Of a DNA stretch of 64,000 bases, positions 33,430 to 45,244 are shown piece after piece. Position 1 is the first letter of the stretch. The number at the start of each line of letters is the position of its first letter. Source of the DNA: Epiperipatus broadwayi (lineage: Eukaryota > Onychophora > Udeonychophora > Euonychophora > Peripatidae). The position numbers were made by a program, and so were the translations under genes. The notes under the pieces are model-generated. The model saw nothing but the letters and a program-made list of their open reading frames with translations. It ran no database searches and was not told the DNA's origin. Location of the stretch: NCBI GenBank assembly GCA_028023455.1, contig JAQFVV010006208.1:8042963-8106962 (forward strand), written 5' to 3'.

Positions 33430-33800
33430 ATTGCAATAAACTACATCTCTTTATGTTTTCTTTTTCAATCATTGCAGTCAGCGCAGATGACTTTAATATT
33501 AAGCGAATCAAAATTGTGGCCAGACTCATCATGTTCTAAAAATATAGATTTAATAGTGGGATGTTTTAGTGCATTTGTATACATATATTTGTGTTGCTCC
33601 AATTTTCTAAGGCAGGTGGCGCAAGATTCGCCATAATAAATTGCCTTACATGTTGTTTCATTGCATTTTTATAAACTATTCAGAGAGCCTGGTTTGGAGA
33701 TAATTTGTCTTTAGTGTTGTTCAACATTTGATTAAGATTAGGTGGGGTTCTTTTTTCTTTTCTGCTCTCCTTTCTTATGTCTTTTACTAATTATTCTGTT
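33430..33800 (-). pseudogene. Penelope-like GIY-YIG endonuclease remnant
   Basis: Minus strand: KRTPPNLNQMLNNTKDKL, then (after a slip) YKCNETTCKAIYYGES, LRKLEQHKYMYTNALKHP, IFLEHDESGHNFD and KVICADCND. C.A.YYGES.r.LrkRl.eH followed by H...H.. and H..sGH.fd is the GIY-YIG domain of Penelope elements, with YYG as the second motif. It is distinct in sequence from the fragments at 22608 and 46829, so at least two Penelope lineages were present. Confidence 0.62.
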
Positions 33801-34023
33801 TGAAAGATTATGCTTGATTTATTTCTTCTTTTCTCTTTATAATTTTGTTAAAAAGTGTTTTTTTCTGCTTTTTTTTAACTACTTCTGATAATTTTTTTTA
33901 AACACTACAATATTGCTGTTTATTAATCAATGTTTGTCCCTAATTCTTAATAGAGTTCTAGTATCTAAGCTTCATCATAAAGCTATGTAGCTCTTTGCAA
34001 GCTAATAAATATTTGTCTATAAA

Positions 34024-34468
34024 CCTCTCGCACTTATTACTATTCAACAACCAATAAGATCGTAAATACAAGACAGAGAATTTAACAAGAAGAGGGTGGA
34101 CCACCCTCCTCTTTACTTGTCTTTCTATATATCCAAGCCAGTGTGAAGTATTTAGATCTTAAAGCGTGAAGCTTTAAATATCTTCTCATTTAACTCACTG
34201 AGTCTATATTACAAACATACAGCATGAAATCCTACGATTTACTACACAGTAGTTTTTAGATGTTATAACTTGCAGTAACGTATGTAAATAATATTTATTT
34301 TACAAAGCGCAAACAGTACTGAAATGTGAAGATCTAAATACTTCAGATTGGCTTGGATATATAGAAAGACAAGTAAAGAGGAGGGTGGACTGCCCTCTTC
34401 TTAATAAATTATCTGACTTGTATTTACGATCTTATTGGCTGTTGAATAGTAATAAGCACGAGAGGTTT
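34024..34468. repeat. PAL1-related palindrome
   Basis: Arms 34024-34141 and 34351-34468 complementary (CTTTACTTGTCTTTCTATAT, AATAAGATCGTAAATACAAG blocks). The interior GTGAAGCTTTAAATA..TTAACTCACTGAGTC..GAAATCCTACGATTTAC matches the PAL1 copy at 23523-24293. Confidence 0.65.
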
Positions 34469-34595
34469 GCAGTCTCTCAATTTAATTTCAATACTGTTTT
34501 CGCTTTGTAAAATAAATATTATTTGTCTATAGAAAACAGCCAAAAGAAAATAGAACAGAGCATTAAGTAACTAATACTTTCTTATAATTAAATTA

Positions 34596-35320
34596 AATGT
34601 TGCTTACATTTAACTGACATAATTTATGATCAAGTACTTGTGAGTTTTCTAGTAAACCAAGATGGCAGCTCGTATTTTTGATAAATATAAAGTTTTGAGG
34701 GACTACAATCTACCGAAGATGTGTTAGTTGTTAAATTAAAACAAAAATTAATAAACAATTGTTAGATTAAAAAAAAGGACTATATTCTGATAAATTCCAT
34801 TAAAATGTGGTATTTCATTTTTTTTACTTATAACGGAAGCAATGAAATATTCTTAGCATTATCGTACTTCGGTTCAATTCAGCATGTTTCTTTTTTTTTG
34901 TCAGCAGTTTTTTTGGTAAATTGTCATAATAATAAAAATTTGGGACCTTCCTATTACAGATTATGATGCAGTGATCTATTTCTAAAGCTATAAGATGCTG
35001 GCCTCTTGAAAAGCACGCGTTAATGGTCACGTTAGCATTGCATCCCGCCGACATGAACAAAGTGTAAATATTATATTAATATTTTTTTCTGTTAATAAAT
35101 TTTTATCAAAATGATTTTTTTTAAAATAATAGTAATAAAAAATAAAATGTAAATATTAAATATGACATTTTCTAACAGGCATTTTTTTGTAAACATTTTT
35201 TGTGGGACCCAAAACTATACATTTACCAACAACATGAGCTGCCATCTTGGTTTACTGGGAAACTCAAAAGTACCTATCTAATCTTAAATTATTGCAGCTA
35301 ATTGTAAGCAACAAATTTAA
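34596..35320. mobile_element. Inverted-repeat element with methylase-like remnant
   Basis: Arms about 34596-34672 and 35234-35320: AAACCAAGATGGCAGCTC at left, GAGCTGCCATCTTGGTTT at right, with TTGCTTACA and ACTTGTGAGTTTTC blocks outside. The interior holds the frame described at 34824-35090. The arms are longer and more diverged than those of HR elements, and no ribozyme was seen. Confidence 0.6.
34824..35090 (-). pseudogene. DNA adenine/cytosine methylase-like fragment
   Basis: Minus strand: YTLFMSAGCNANVTINACF, SRGQHLIALEIDHCII, CNRKVPNF. The order hydrophobic-F-x-SAG/GSG..acf..GR..iaLEiD matches motif I and the following acidic strand of N6-adenine/N4-cytosine DNA methylases (usual form DLFxGxG..). 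The catalytic (D/N)PP(Y/F/W) motif is not visible, so the piece is partial. Genes of this type occur in some invertebrate genomes in mobile contexts. The resemblance is by eye and could be coincidental. Confidence 0.35.
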
Positions 35321-35945
35321 AACATATTATTTAGCTGATCAAAAAACAGTTTTTATATAAGGCATGCAAAAAAATTTTAAATTTATAGATTAAGAAAAAT
35401 AACCATTCCCAAAGAAACAATTATAAATATCTTTGCAATGAGATGCATTGAAATGAAATATCATATGATTGTCTATAACTTAATTGAATTGTCTTATTTT
35501 TTTATGCATATATAACTATAAGAAATAATGCTATGTACTTTATCCTTTTAAAAAGCTAATGAGAAAATTATTTTATTCAATTTCTGTTTACATTATCTTA
35601 ATTCCTCTTTTTTATATACAACAATAGGGAATAGAAAAACTGTAAACAAAATAACTTTCAATATCTATAGTCACGTGTTTAGAGTAGAATGTAAGCTAGA
35701 AATTTATAGCTAAAAAAAATTAACTATCTCATTTATAGCTTTTGAAAATAGTAATATAAACACACTTTTGTGTTAACAATTTTATCCAACCTCTTTGAAA
35801 ATAATAAATTTCATATAAACATATATGCACAAGGAACTTATTTGTTGTACACAGTCTAATATAAACATTAAAAGCATAAAGTAAACTAGTCAATAAATAA
35901 TCAAAATTACTCCAAATTCACAACTCAACCCTCCAACTCTTCAGC
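35321..35945. other. Intron sequence, no feature
   Basis: Nothing recognised. Confidence 0.4.
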
Positions 35946-35949
35946 CAGC

Positions 35950-36115
35950 TATACTAAGCATGGATTATATACATATGAGGGAGATAATGATCTAGACCAC
36001 CTAATGACTGCTGGTTCAGCATGAACATGTATATTAGTTGTACAAGATAAAATCAATAATTGAAGAGTATTTGAAAGTTGTGTTCAAATTCCCTACAATT
36101 ACATTAATTTCAAAG
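35950..36115 (+). mobile_element. HR3 copy, decayed
   Basis: GATAATGATCTAGACCACC, TGACTGCTGGTTCAGCATGAAC and box-B-like GTGTTCAAATTCCC blocks in family order. CTGATGA is lost. Confidence 0.5.
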
Positions 36116-36555
36116 TATATTAAATTATGCTTGTATTGTAATATTATATCAAGAAATGCTTACGTAAAAAAATGCATATATATCAATGAATATAGATTTC
36201 TTATATATAATATGACAATTTACATTCTACAGATAATTTGGTGAACCTATAACATTCATCATAATAGTCAAAGCCAGTTTGAGAAGGGTACAAATGGTAT
36301 GACTGCACTAGGACCCTGCATTTATGAAGACTCGGCACTTATATGAAATATGCTAAATGTAATTACATTTCCCTTTTTTTCCCTCGCAAAATTCTGTAAT
36401 TTGAAATGTGTATTACATAGAATAATTCAATTATAGAAGCACTCGTTGTGTGGAAATATAGATTTTTCACCAACATTCAAATGCATATGCTTAGATATTT
36501 CATATTCTTGAGGTAGCCTTAAATTTATAATTACAACTTTAAATTATCATAATAG
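36116..36555. other. Intron sequence, no feature
   Basis: Nothing recognised. Confidence 0.4.
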
Positions 36556-36559
36556 ATTT

Positions 36560-36850
36560 CTAACTATAAGATCTTTCCATTGACTCATTGTAAATCGAAA
36601 GATTTTGCGAGTATTAATGTGTAATAAGAAAAGTGGACATAATCAGTGAAGTATTGAATAGCTTCACGCTCTTAGATCTAACCACTTCAGCTTCACTTAT
36701 TTAAATAGAAAGTAGGTTGAAGTAAAGAAGGCTTCCTCTCTTTTCTTCCAAAGCGTAAGCTTGTGGTTAATACCTGTAGAGGTCCCTAATATCGCATTTT
36801 TACATGCATATTCTTGAGGTTAAAGCCTTAGGAAATATTACTTACATAAT
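36560..36850. repeat. PAL1-related repeat
   Basis: Shares TTCACGCTCTTAGATCTAA-like sequence with PAL1, and shares TTCTTCCAAAGCGTAAGC, TTGTGGTTAA and CCTGTAGAGGTCCC with 51455-51560. Confidence 0.55.
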
Positions 36851-37086
36851 CAATGTGCGTTTAAATAAATTTATAATGACCACATTAATGTAAAATCAGT
36901 ATAGGTCAAGAATGATTCTCTTTATTAGCAATCAGAATTCACGTAAAAATAATAAATTATGGCAATGTTATTAACGGATTCATAATAAAACATTCAAGGA
37001 AATAAAATATAATTTTTTGCATTAGACATATTTTATTTTGTATTCTCAGATATTCATTCAATAAAATTGCACAAAGCGGTATTTTT

Positions 37087-37181
37087 TTTTTTTTCCGTAT
37101 GTCAAAGCATCGTCCGGGAAGCGAACCTGGGACAACTGCTTGTAAGGCGGCTGTGCTGACTACTCGGCCACCAACGCTTGA
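37087..37181 (-). mobile_element. tRNA-like SINE, well-preserved boxes
   Basis: Minus strand: TTGGTGGCCGAGTAGTCAGC (box A region), CAGCCGCCTTACAAGCAG, box B GTCCCAGGTTCGCTTCC, CGGACGATGCTTTGACA, A-rich end. CGGTATTTTT is duplicated on both sides (37077-37086 and 37182-37191). Confidence 0.75.
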
Positions 37182-37191
37182 CGGTATTTTT

Positions 37192-38125
37192 ATTTTCTAA
37201 ATAATCATAAATAAGTAATTATTTATACATTATAAGTATTAATTTGTGCAATTTTATTTTAAGTAAACAAAACGAAGTCTACATAATGGAAACAATTATA
37301 TTTTATTTTCTTGAGTGCCGTTTTTTTTTTTTTTTGGCGAATTCCCATTCAAAATAAATAAAAAATTTAATGAATAAAGTCATTGCTGACTTGATTTATA
37401 ATAATTGTAAAGAAATATATTTATATCTGCATTTAAAATAAATTTTTAAAAGTATACTCCTCTCTGCATTAAAATGTTATTGGAGGTTCTGTTTTTTCAC
37501 AGCATGGCTCTCATATTAAAATCATAAAAAATATAAGCATATTATATTACTGTATGAAAATAATTTAGCAATCTCAAATTATTATTTTTGTAGTATATAA
37601 TAACATGTTATAAGACTAAGCTTGTGTTTTATACACAATTAATGAAACTATACATAACAATTGATAAGATAAGTGCTTTCGGGAATTCTATGTTCCCTTA
37701 TTCATACCTCTTTTTGCTAATAGTTAGTGAATGCCACAGTAATGTATGCAAATTTATTCAATAATATTTAAATGACCCACTTTTTAGAGATTATAAAGCA
37801 GGCGCTCTTTAGTTGATCGCTTTGGGATCATGTGCGATAAAACAAGCCTCGTGACTGATTACCTAGATGTAAAACTTGCTATTCCTGGATTCAAATGCCT
37901 GGAAAATCTATTCAGAAGTCTATACTTTAATTGCAATTTGGCCCTTATTTGTAATACTCAAATTTAATATTTATAAAACACCCTCTCATGTATATGTATG
38001 CATGTATAAAATACTTGCAGAAAATACAATTATAAACACTTTCCATATTTAAAAAAAAAGTATGTGATGAGGAATTATTATAACTAATTTATTAACTTTA
38101 ATATACTATTATTAATGTTACATAA
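37192..38125. other. Intron sequence; possible box B at 37898
   Basis: A lone CTGGATTCAAATGCC near 37893 resembles a tRNA box B, but no partner box A was found. Otherwise nothing. Confidence 0.35.
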
Positions 38126-38129
38126 TGAG

Positions 38130-38440
38130 CGTGCCAATAGCTTTTAACAAGCTATTCAGAACATCCCTATCCTTAGACCAGTTTGTAGCTCTGGCTTTCA
38201 TCAGTGAAGCCACTGTGATATTCAAGCATTTGATTTAAAATACCAGGTCAAGCTCAGCACTTTATCTACTGCTGGGCTTGACCTGGTATTTTAAATCTAA
38301 TACTTGAATATCCTAATGCCTCACTGATGAAAGCCAGAGCTAGAAACCAGTCTGAGGTTAGGGATTTTCTGAAAAGCTTGTTAAGAGCTATTGACATGTT
38401 CATTATATAACATTTGTAATATAAGCTTATTAGATTAAGT
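38130..38440. mobile_element. HR2 element with opposed hammerhead motifs
   Basis: Palindrome centred near 38260: TACCAGGTCAAGCTCAGCA at left, TGCTGGGCTTGACCTGGTA at right, and outward the TAACAAGCT..AGCTTGTTA arms. The left arm has a decayed minus-strand motif (CTGATGA kept, GAA changed to CAA); the right arm has an intact plus-strand one. The tail TTAGATTAAGTCATGTGATAT matches other HR2 ends. Confidence 0.72.
38311..38364 (+). ncRNA. Hammerhead ribozyme (HR2), intact core
   Basis: Stem I CCTCA (38319-38323) pairs fully with TGAGG (38353-38357), then CCTAA pairs with TTAGG across a two-base bulge. Core CTGATGA (38324-38330), stem II AGC-CAGA-GCT with flanking A-A, GAA (38343-38345), stem III ACCAGT, cleavage base C38352. 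Confidence 0.76.
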
Positions 38441-38789
38441 CATGTGATATATGATATGAATTTCTTGCAACTACTACTATTAAGTGCTTAAAAAAATCTG
38501 TCACTATGCAGAAGAAAATTAACCTCTGATCACATTTTGTTTTGTAACTATTATAAATCTCTGTGCATGCACCCATCAGTAAAAGAGTGTATTCATACAT
38601 ACACCAACTTCCACTGACCATGCTTATATTAGGCTTAAATCTATTGCATACCTGATATCATAATCGACAATTGAATTATACAAATTTAGTTAATCTATCG
38701 CAGGAGATAGACTAATTTATTATAAGATTTGTAAAAAATTAATATATGAGAAAAAAATTATTTTTGCTACTTCTCATTTATTTTTATTT

Positions 38790-39880
38790 ACAATAGCAAA
38801 CTCTCCAGCAATAGCACCACCTACTGCAAGTTTTAGTAATCAATAAATGCATGAAGGTTTGTGCATAAAATTCCCATCTAGTGCCTACTCATCCAATATC
38901 TCCAGACTAATTTCTAGCTTGTGGCTTTTATCAGTGAGAAGCTTTTGATTCTGCATCCATTGATTACCAATGCTTGTACTGAGTGGCAACACTGTCTGGA
39001 GAAATGGGATGGTCAAGTTTTCATATGAGAGATGCAAAAAGTAAAATGAAAATGTTTGGTAGATTGCAGTTTATGGATAATAAAAGAATAGCCAAAATAG
39101 TATTTAATTGGGTTATGAGTAAAGGGCAGGTAACAAGATGGGTGAGAAAGGTAATGCGGTATGCAAAAGATTTGGATAAAGAATTTATATCAGTATATTT
39201 GTACAAAAGATGGGATGATTGTGTTAGGAGGATTGTTGAGTGTTATAGTGGTAAGAAATGGGATAAAAGAATAGATTTATTAATAAGGAATAGGGAGTTA
39301 GAGAGATGGAGAGTAAAAAGAGTTTAAATATATATAGACATAAACAGAATATTAGATGCAAGTTAATATATGATAATAGTAAGAAAAGTAGTTTATTGTT
39401 TAAGGCTTGAACAGGATCTTTAGCAACAAGAGAATTTACATGTAAATGGAAAAATATGGGTAATTTAGTCTGTAAATTAGGTAAGGAAGGAATAGAAATA
39501 TTAGGCATCTATTAATTGAATGTAAATGCTTGAAAACAGAAAGGGCACATATAATGAAATTATAGAAGAATAAATATGAAAAAAGTGATTATATAGAAAG
39601 TGGATTATTGTTTTTTATGCTGGATTTGGAAAAAGATAAGGGAGATTTAGATATAAAGGCCGTAGAGTTGACAAATATTATGTTGTGGAAATGGGATGGA
39701 GCAGAATATGGGAAAACTTAGAGTGGGGAATGTAAAATTAAGTAGCTAACAGGTTTCTCTGGCATAATTGCTGAGAGGTTCTTGACTTCATTTAAGAAGA
39801 ATCTACAATAAATCACATACTGCTAATAACAGCTTCTGTAAACATAGCAAATGGTGATTATGTGATGTTTTTCTGGTATT
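38790..39880. mobile_element. HR1 element containing a LINE-A segment
   Basis: Left part 38790-38997 is HR1 with a decayed minus-strand hammerhead (CTGATAA). The right terminal arm breaks off at GTGGCAACACTGTCTGGAG and LINE-A coding sequence begins directly. The HR1 tail (AACAGCTTCTGTAA..GGTGATTATGTGATGTTT) resumes at about 39826. Either the LINE segment inserted in the arm or the two were joined during copying. Confidence 0.6.
38998..39812 (+). pseudogene. LINE-A C-terminal segment
   Basis: EMGWSSFHMRDAKSKMKMFG, RLQFMDNKRIAKIVFNWV, YLYKRWDDCVRRIVECYSG, then a knuckle-like C..C region and LDLEKDKGDLDIKAVELTN, WKWDGAEYGKT. This is the region after the reverse transcriptase of a non-LTR element (GWS.F..R.a..K..F..R+..M...R). 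Open for about 114 codons, then frameshifts. 5'-truncated. Confidence 0.75.
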
Positions 39881-40167
39881 ATTTTATTTATGTTAGCAAA
39901 TTTTTTGTGTATGAAAAAAATCCCAATAAAGTGCTATTCATTAAAAGATCCTATAATGAATGAGATTAACTTATGCTTTGTTTTATGATTTATATTGTTT
40001 TCCATACAATAATTGTAAGCATAACTGCTTTATGAAGCCAAGGATTTTATATAAAAATAATATTGCCAGAGTGAAACAATTAACCTAAATATAAAATGGA
40101 TTTTTATATGATTGGACATTTAACTGCAATGTCAATTGGGAATATGTGAACTAAATTGTAAAATTTA

Positions 40168-40664
40168 GTTATCACTATTTCTTATGCTTACTCATAACTG
40201 TTATTAAAACAGGCAAAACTCTCCATACAGTAGTGCCATTCAGTGCAAGACAGTTATGAGCAAGCATAAGAAATGGTGCTCATGTGATGTTTAGTGATTT
40301 AATACCAATCCTGCCTAATAGGATAGTGGTGTGGTTATTAAAGAACCAAAGACACCAAAATGTATGACTATATAAGTTAATGAGCTTGGATTGAAAATAT
40401 TGTGTTTTCAATTTTAAACACAGTTTTGTAGTTAAGTAGAGATAAAAGATGACTTCTGGAGGGTTGCATTAGATCCTAAGACCTAGGTGCAGAGCTCTCA
40501 GATCCAAGGCTCCTCACTGATGAAAGCCACAAGCTAGAAACTAGTCTGGGGATATTAGATGAGTTAGGCACTCGATAGGGATTTTATGCACAGGCCTTCT
40601 GACATCCATTGATTACTCTAGCTTGCACTGAGTGGCACTACTGTATAAAGAGTTTTGCCTGTTT
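40168..40664 (+). mobile_element. HR1 element, near full length with intact hammerhead
   Basis: Flanked by TAAAATTTA at 40159-40167 and 40665-40673 (9 bp). Left end hairpin arm, then the one-sided middle (TAATACCAATCCTGCCTAATAGGATAGTGG, ATTAGATCCTAAGACCTAGG), the hammerhead, and the right arm. It has the same order as 12330-12921 but is a single unit. Confidence 0.78.
40502..40560 (+). ncRNA. Hammerhead ribozyme (HR1), intact core
   Basis: ATCCAA, GGC, TCCTCA (40511-40516), CTGATGA (40517-40523), stem II AAGC-CACAA-GCTA, GAA (40537-40539), ACTAGT, C40546, TGGGGA, TA, TTAGAT. Inner stem I is complete; the outer stem has one mismatch. Confidence 0.8.
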
Positions 40665-40699
40665 TAAAATTTACTTATGTATTAGTTGTCTGAAAGTTG

Positions 40700-40930
40700 T
40701 GATGACAAGCTTTTTGTTTATAGCTATGAGTGGGTCTATTTCCATCATCTATTTGAATTCAATGTTTTTATAAAAATTTATATTTTTCAAAATACATTTA
40801 ATAGTTAGTAAAGCACATAAGCTGATATACAACGCAACATTTTGGGTATTTTTCTCATCTCTTCTTCAGATAATTCTGGACTGGTCAAATGCCAGAGAAG
40901 TCCCATTCATATTTTTAATAATTTTTAATT
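40700..40930. repeat. Degenerate HR4 copy
   Basis: TATTTCCATCATCTAT..AATTCAATG outer tail and, on the minus strand, CTGAAGAAGAGATGAG..AAAATGTTGCG, a worn version of the HR4 centre. Confidence 0.5.
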
Positions 40931-40984
40931 CCATTTTAATTTGATACAACCAATAATAAATCCTTCTGTTGCTTGTGAAATGTA

Positions 40985-42110
40985 CTTTATAAAATAAAAT
41001 GCATTCTCCCAATGTGATGTACTGTGTGGCTTCTCCTTAAACAAAGTCAAGAATGTCTCAGCAATTATGCTCAGATAAACCTGTTAGCCACTTTATTTTC
41101 CATTCCCCACTCTTAAGTTTTCCCATATTCTGTTCCATCCTATTTCCACAACATAATCTTTGTCAACTCTCTATAGCCTTTATATCTAAATCCCCATTAT
41201 CTTTTCACAAACCCAGCATAAAAACCAATAATTCATTTTCTATATAATCACTTTTTCGTATTTATTCTTCCATAACTTCATTATATGTGCCCTTTCTGTT
41301 TTCAATCATTTACATTCAATTAACAAATGCCTAATATTTTCTATTCCTTTCTTGCATAATTTACAAAATAATTCACCCATATTTTTCCAATTACATGTAC
41401 ATTTTCTTGTAGCTCAAGATCCCGTTCGAGCCTTAAACAATAAACTACTTTGCTTACTATTATCATATATTAACTCCCACCTAATATTCGGTTTATTTCT
41501 ATATATATATATAAACTCTTTTTACTCTCTATACTATTTCTCCAATTCTCTAACTCTATTCTTTATTAATAAATCTATTTTTAATCCCATTCCTTACTAC
41601 TATAACACTCAATAATCCTCTTAATACAATCATCCCATTTTTTGTACAAATATACTGATATAAATCCTTTATCCAAATCTTTTGCATACTGCATTATCTT
41701 TCTCACCCATCTTGTTACCTACTCTTTACTCATAACCCAATTAAATACTATTTTGGCTATTCTTTTATTATCCATAAACTGCAATCTACCAAACATTTTC
41801 ATTTTACTTTTTGCATCTCTCATATGAAATCTTGACCAACTCATTTCTTCTTGAATTGCCTCCTTTGCTATCCATACATCTGCATCCAATGCATATCTTC
41901 CTACTTCCCTTTGAACTTTTTCTAAATAATCTAATATCCCTTCACTAACACATAATGTATCATTACCATATGTTAACCCTGCTACTGCAACTCCCATATA
42001 ATTCTAGCTACATCATATTTATTATATGAAAACATTGTTAATTTCTTTATCAATCCCTTTTTTTTCTTTGCTTCATTCAGCAACTCCCTTTATGAATAAA
42101 TATAAAGTCT
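40985..42110 (-). pseudogene. LINE-A, reverse transcriptase C-terminus to 3' end
   Basis: Minus strand: LINEAKKKKGLIKKL-like start, GVAVAGLTYGNDTLCVSEG, LDYLEKVQREVGRYALDADV, EEMSWSRFHMRDAKSKMKMF, FMDNKRIAKIVFNWVMSK, then shifted frames to the 3' end near 40990 (GATGTGATG..). 'LEKVQR.VGR.ALDA' is the standard block after the thumb in several LINE clades. About 92 codons are open in the best frame. Confidence 0.78.
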
Positions 42111-42299
42111 GAATTTTAAGCAGCAGATGCTTGTTTAAGAGAAATTTAAGATCGTTGCTAATTAAGATTTCACACTCTTTGTTTGAATTAATCATAGTTC
42201 AATATACAACATCAATGCAGGTAACCTCTTGAATCATTCTGCTTGAAATTCAGCTTTTACATTTACTCACAGAGGGCGTTGCAGAATATCTTAACATTT

Positions 42300-43728
42300 G
42301 TTATTTTGTTTTCATTGTATTTGAGAGAAATCGAGACAGCAATAGAAAGACTAGGAAAATAGGTAGAGATACTATTAATAGGTGGTATATAAATATATAC
42401 ATTATAGGGTCTTTTATTTATAGATGATGTCTTCTTGTGCATAGAAAGAAAGCAAGATATGAAAGTTACGTTGAGGGCATGCACAAGGGTGGATAATGAG
42501 ATGGGGATTAAATTTAGTAAAGAAAAATCAAAAGTAATGATGATTAATACTGGGAAAAGAGAAGACAAAGAATTTTTATTGGAGGATATAAAGTTGTGTG
42601 GTGAATAGGTATAACTTATTGGGAATTGTCTTAAGTAATCAGAGAAATTGCTTGGGTAAATGGGAGCAAAAATTGATAAATGAAGCAAAGAAAAGAAAGG
42701 GACTGATAAAGAAATTAACAGTGTCTTCATATAATAAATATGATGTAGCCAGAATTTCATGGAAGAGAGTGGCAATAGCAGGGTTAACATATGTTTATGA
42801 TGCATTATATGTTAGTAAAGTGGTATTAGATTACTTAAAAAAAAGTACAAAGAAAAGTAGGACGACATGCATTAGATGCAGATATGTGGATGGAAAAAGA
42901 GGGAATTCAAGCAGAAATGGGATAGTCAACTTTTTATATCAGAGATGCAAAAAGAAAAAGAAAAATGTTCGGTAGATTTCAATTTATGGATAATAAGAGA
43001 ATAGCCAAAATAGGATTTAATTGGTTATGGGTAACAAAATGGGTGAGAAAAGTAGTATGATATGCAGAAGAATTGGATAAAGAATTTATGTCAGCATACT
43101 TTTACAAAAGGTGGGATGATTGTATTAGGAGAATTGTTGAGTGTTATAATGGCAAAAAATGGAATAGAAGAATAAATGCATTAATAAAAAAATAGGGAGT
43201 TGGAGAGATGGAGAACTAGTATGGAAAGTAAAAAGAGTTTAAATATATATAGAAATAAACAGAACATTGGATGCGAGTTAATTTATGATAATAGCTAGGA
43301 AAGTAGTTTACTGTTTAAGGCTCAAACGGGATCTTTAGCAACAAAGGAATATACCCATAAATGAAAAAATGGGGGTGATTTAGTCTGCAAGTTGTGTAAG
43401 GCAAGGCATAGAAAATATTAGGCATCTGTTAATTGAATGTAAATGCCTGCAAATAGAAAGAGTACAAATGGAAAATAAATATAAGCAAAATGATTATATA
43501 AAAAGTGGGTTCTTGGTTATTATGCTGGGTTTGGAAAAAGATAATGGAGATTTAGATATAAAGGCCATAGAGTTGACAAAGATTACGTTGTGGAAATAGG
43601 ATGGAGCAGGACAGAGAAGAATATGGGAAAAACTTAGAACTGGGAAAGGAAAAGGAAGATAAAATAGTTAACAGGTTTCTCTGGGCATAGTGGCTGAGAG
43701 ATTTGAATAGAAGTCACAATACATCACA
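42300..43728 (+). pseudogene. LINE-A, longest copy (palm to 3' end)
   Basis: Plus strand: GLLFIDDVFLCIERKQDM, GIKFSKEKSKVMMINTGK, (shift) LLGIVLSNQRN, NEAKKRKGLIKKL, GLTYVYDALYVSKVVLDYLK, VQRKVGRHALDADMW, DAKRKRKMFGRFQFMDNKRI, YKRWDDCIRRIVECYNGKKW, then HLLIECKCL and LGLEKDNGDLDIKAIEL. The palm motif is IDD in place of ADD. At least four frameshifts. The order palm, thumb, C-terminal block and knuckle shows a non-LTR element; the clade is unresolved. Confidence 0.8.
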
Positions 43729-44130
43729 TCACTTTAGCAACAAGTGAATATACACAGAAATGGGAAAATGTAGGTGATTTAGAGAGCAAGTTGTGTAAGG
43801 AAGGCACATAATATATTAGGCATTTGTTAACTGAATATTAATGCCTGAAAGCAGAAAGTGTACAAATAATAAAAGTTGTGGAAGAATAAATATAAACAAC
43901 ATAATTGTACAGAGAGTGGTTTTTTGGTTTTTATGCTGGGTTGTAAGGCCATGAAGTTGACAAAGATTATGTTGTGAAAATGGGATGGAGCAGGATAGAG
44001 AAGAATATGGGAAAAACTTAGGGCAGGGAATGGAAAGGGAAGGTAAAGTGGCTAACATGTTTCTCTGGGCATAGTGGCTGAGAGATTCCTGATTCTGGAA
44101 AAGAAGTCACAGTGGATCGCATCACATTTG
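43332..44130 (+). repeat. Tandem duplication of the LINE-A 3' end
   Basis: The block starting TTTAGCAACAA (43332) recurs at about 43734 with the same order through GGTTTCTCTGGGCATAGTGGCTGAGAG, an offset of about 402 bp. The second copy has its own deletions, so the duplication is old or two truncated insertions landed side by side. Confidence 0.7.
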
Positions 44131-44510
44131 GGAGATGATTTGGCTTTTTTATATTTGAATTTTCAGTTAGCAGTCTGCAGTTGGATTTTTTTTTTTTTAT
44201 AAAATAAAAATAAATCTGTCACAGGTATATTTTTAAAAGTATAAACCTTCAAATGAAATGAATTTTCTCATTTTTTTATGCCTTATCTTTATTTTTAAAG
44301 TGTAAACTTAAATTGTATTGCTCATTTGTTTCTTAAAAAAAAAATATGGAAATAAAAATATAACGAAAATCTTTGTTAATTTTATGTTAAATGTATATAT
44401 TTCGATTATAAGCCTTGTTAAAAATTTGCTTTTGATGTAAAAATGCGACTATAAGGTATCATGAACGCATTGATTATGATGAAATAAATCAATATATATG
44501 TAAATAGTAA
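44131..44510. other. Intron sequence, no feature
   Basis: Nothing recognised. Confidence 0.4.
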
Positions 44511-44514
44511 ATAG

Positions 44515-44900
44515 AAGGGATTTGAACTCAGAATTTCAAGCACCCTTCAACTAAACACACTCTTATTTATACAACTAACACACGACCACACACATGTAGA
44601 AAAGATAAATATCACCAATATACGAATTTCGTGCTAAACCAGCACTCATCAGTTGGTCCATATTATCATCTCCCACACCCATATATAATCAGTGCTCAGT
44701 TTATATTAAGATAGCATATCTTCACACTTCAATGGACAGGCCTCAATCTACTCCGACCTCCAACTTTTCAATCATCCATATCATTGAAAATCCGATGATG
44801 AAAACCTAAATCCCATGCAGATGCCAATATTTCAAATCCCTTTTATTTACAATTAAGCTCCAGGTTTGTGAAGAGTGTCTGATTTTCAAATATTTACATA
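44515..44900 (-). mobile_element. HR3 element, full unit
   Basis: Minus-strand unit from the left-hand box-B-like end (GATTTGAACTCAGA) through the ribozyme to TCAGTGCTCAGTTTATATTAAG and the far block (CCAACTTTTCAATCATCC, ATGATGAAAAC). The same far block is in 1870-2040 and 50140-50290, which defines the unit at about 380 bp. Confidence 0.65.
44615..44656 (-). ncRNA. Hammerhead ribozyme (HR3), intact core
   Basis: Minus strand: stem I CCAA, CTGATGA, stem II GTGCT-GGTTT-AGCAC (five Watson-Crick pairs), GAA, stem III ATTCGTAT, cleavage base A, TTGG. Beyond a GGA bulge GATAATAT pairs with ATATTTATC, extending stem I. The cleavage triplet ends in A, allowed but less usual than C. Confidence 0.66.
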
Positions 44901-45244
44901 TGTAAATAGATATAACTAACAAAAATAGTTTTATTTTATATTCAAACTTGTGCTAATTTTATTATTATACTAATTTAGTCACTAATATAATAATAAAGCT
45001 GAAAAATTATACATTTTTTTACTTTAATTTTTATTAAGAGATGGAAAGAATAAAAAACACATTTAATAACTTTGTTATTATTACTTCATATTTAATAATA
45101 AACATAGGGTATATATTAAAAAATATATAACTATTATTTAACAAATATTTTATCTCTGAATAAAAAATACTTTGAGAACTTTGTCAATTTGAAAACAAAA
45201 TCTGTATTTAAAAAGAATGAAGTTCCATCTACTAGTCATTTCTT
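44901..45244. other. Intron sequence, no feature
   Basis: AT-rich; nothing recognised. Confidence 0.4.

Noticed and set aside
42263-42805. 180-codon minus-strand frame
   Set aside because: Antisense of LINE-A coding sequence on the plus strand; the composition is low-complexity and hydrophobic.
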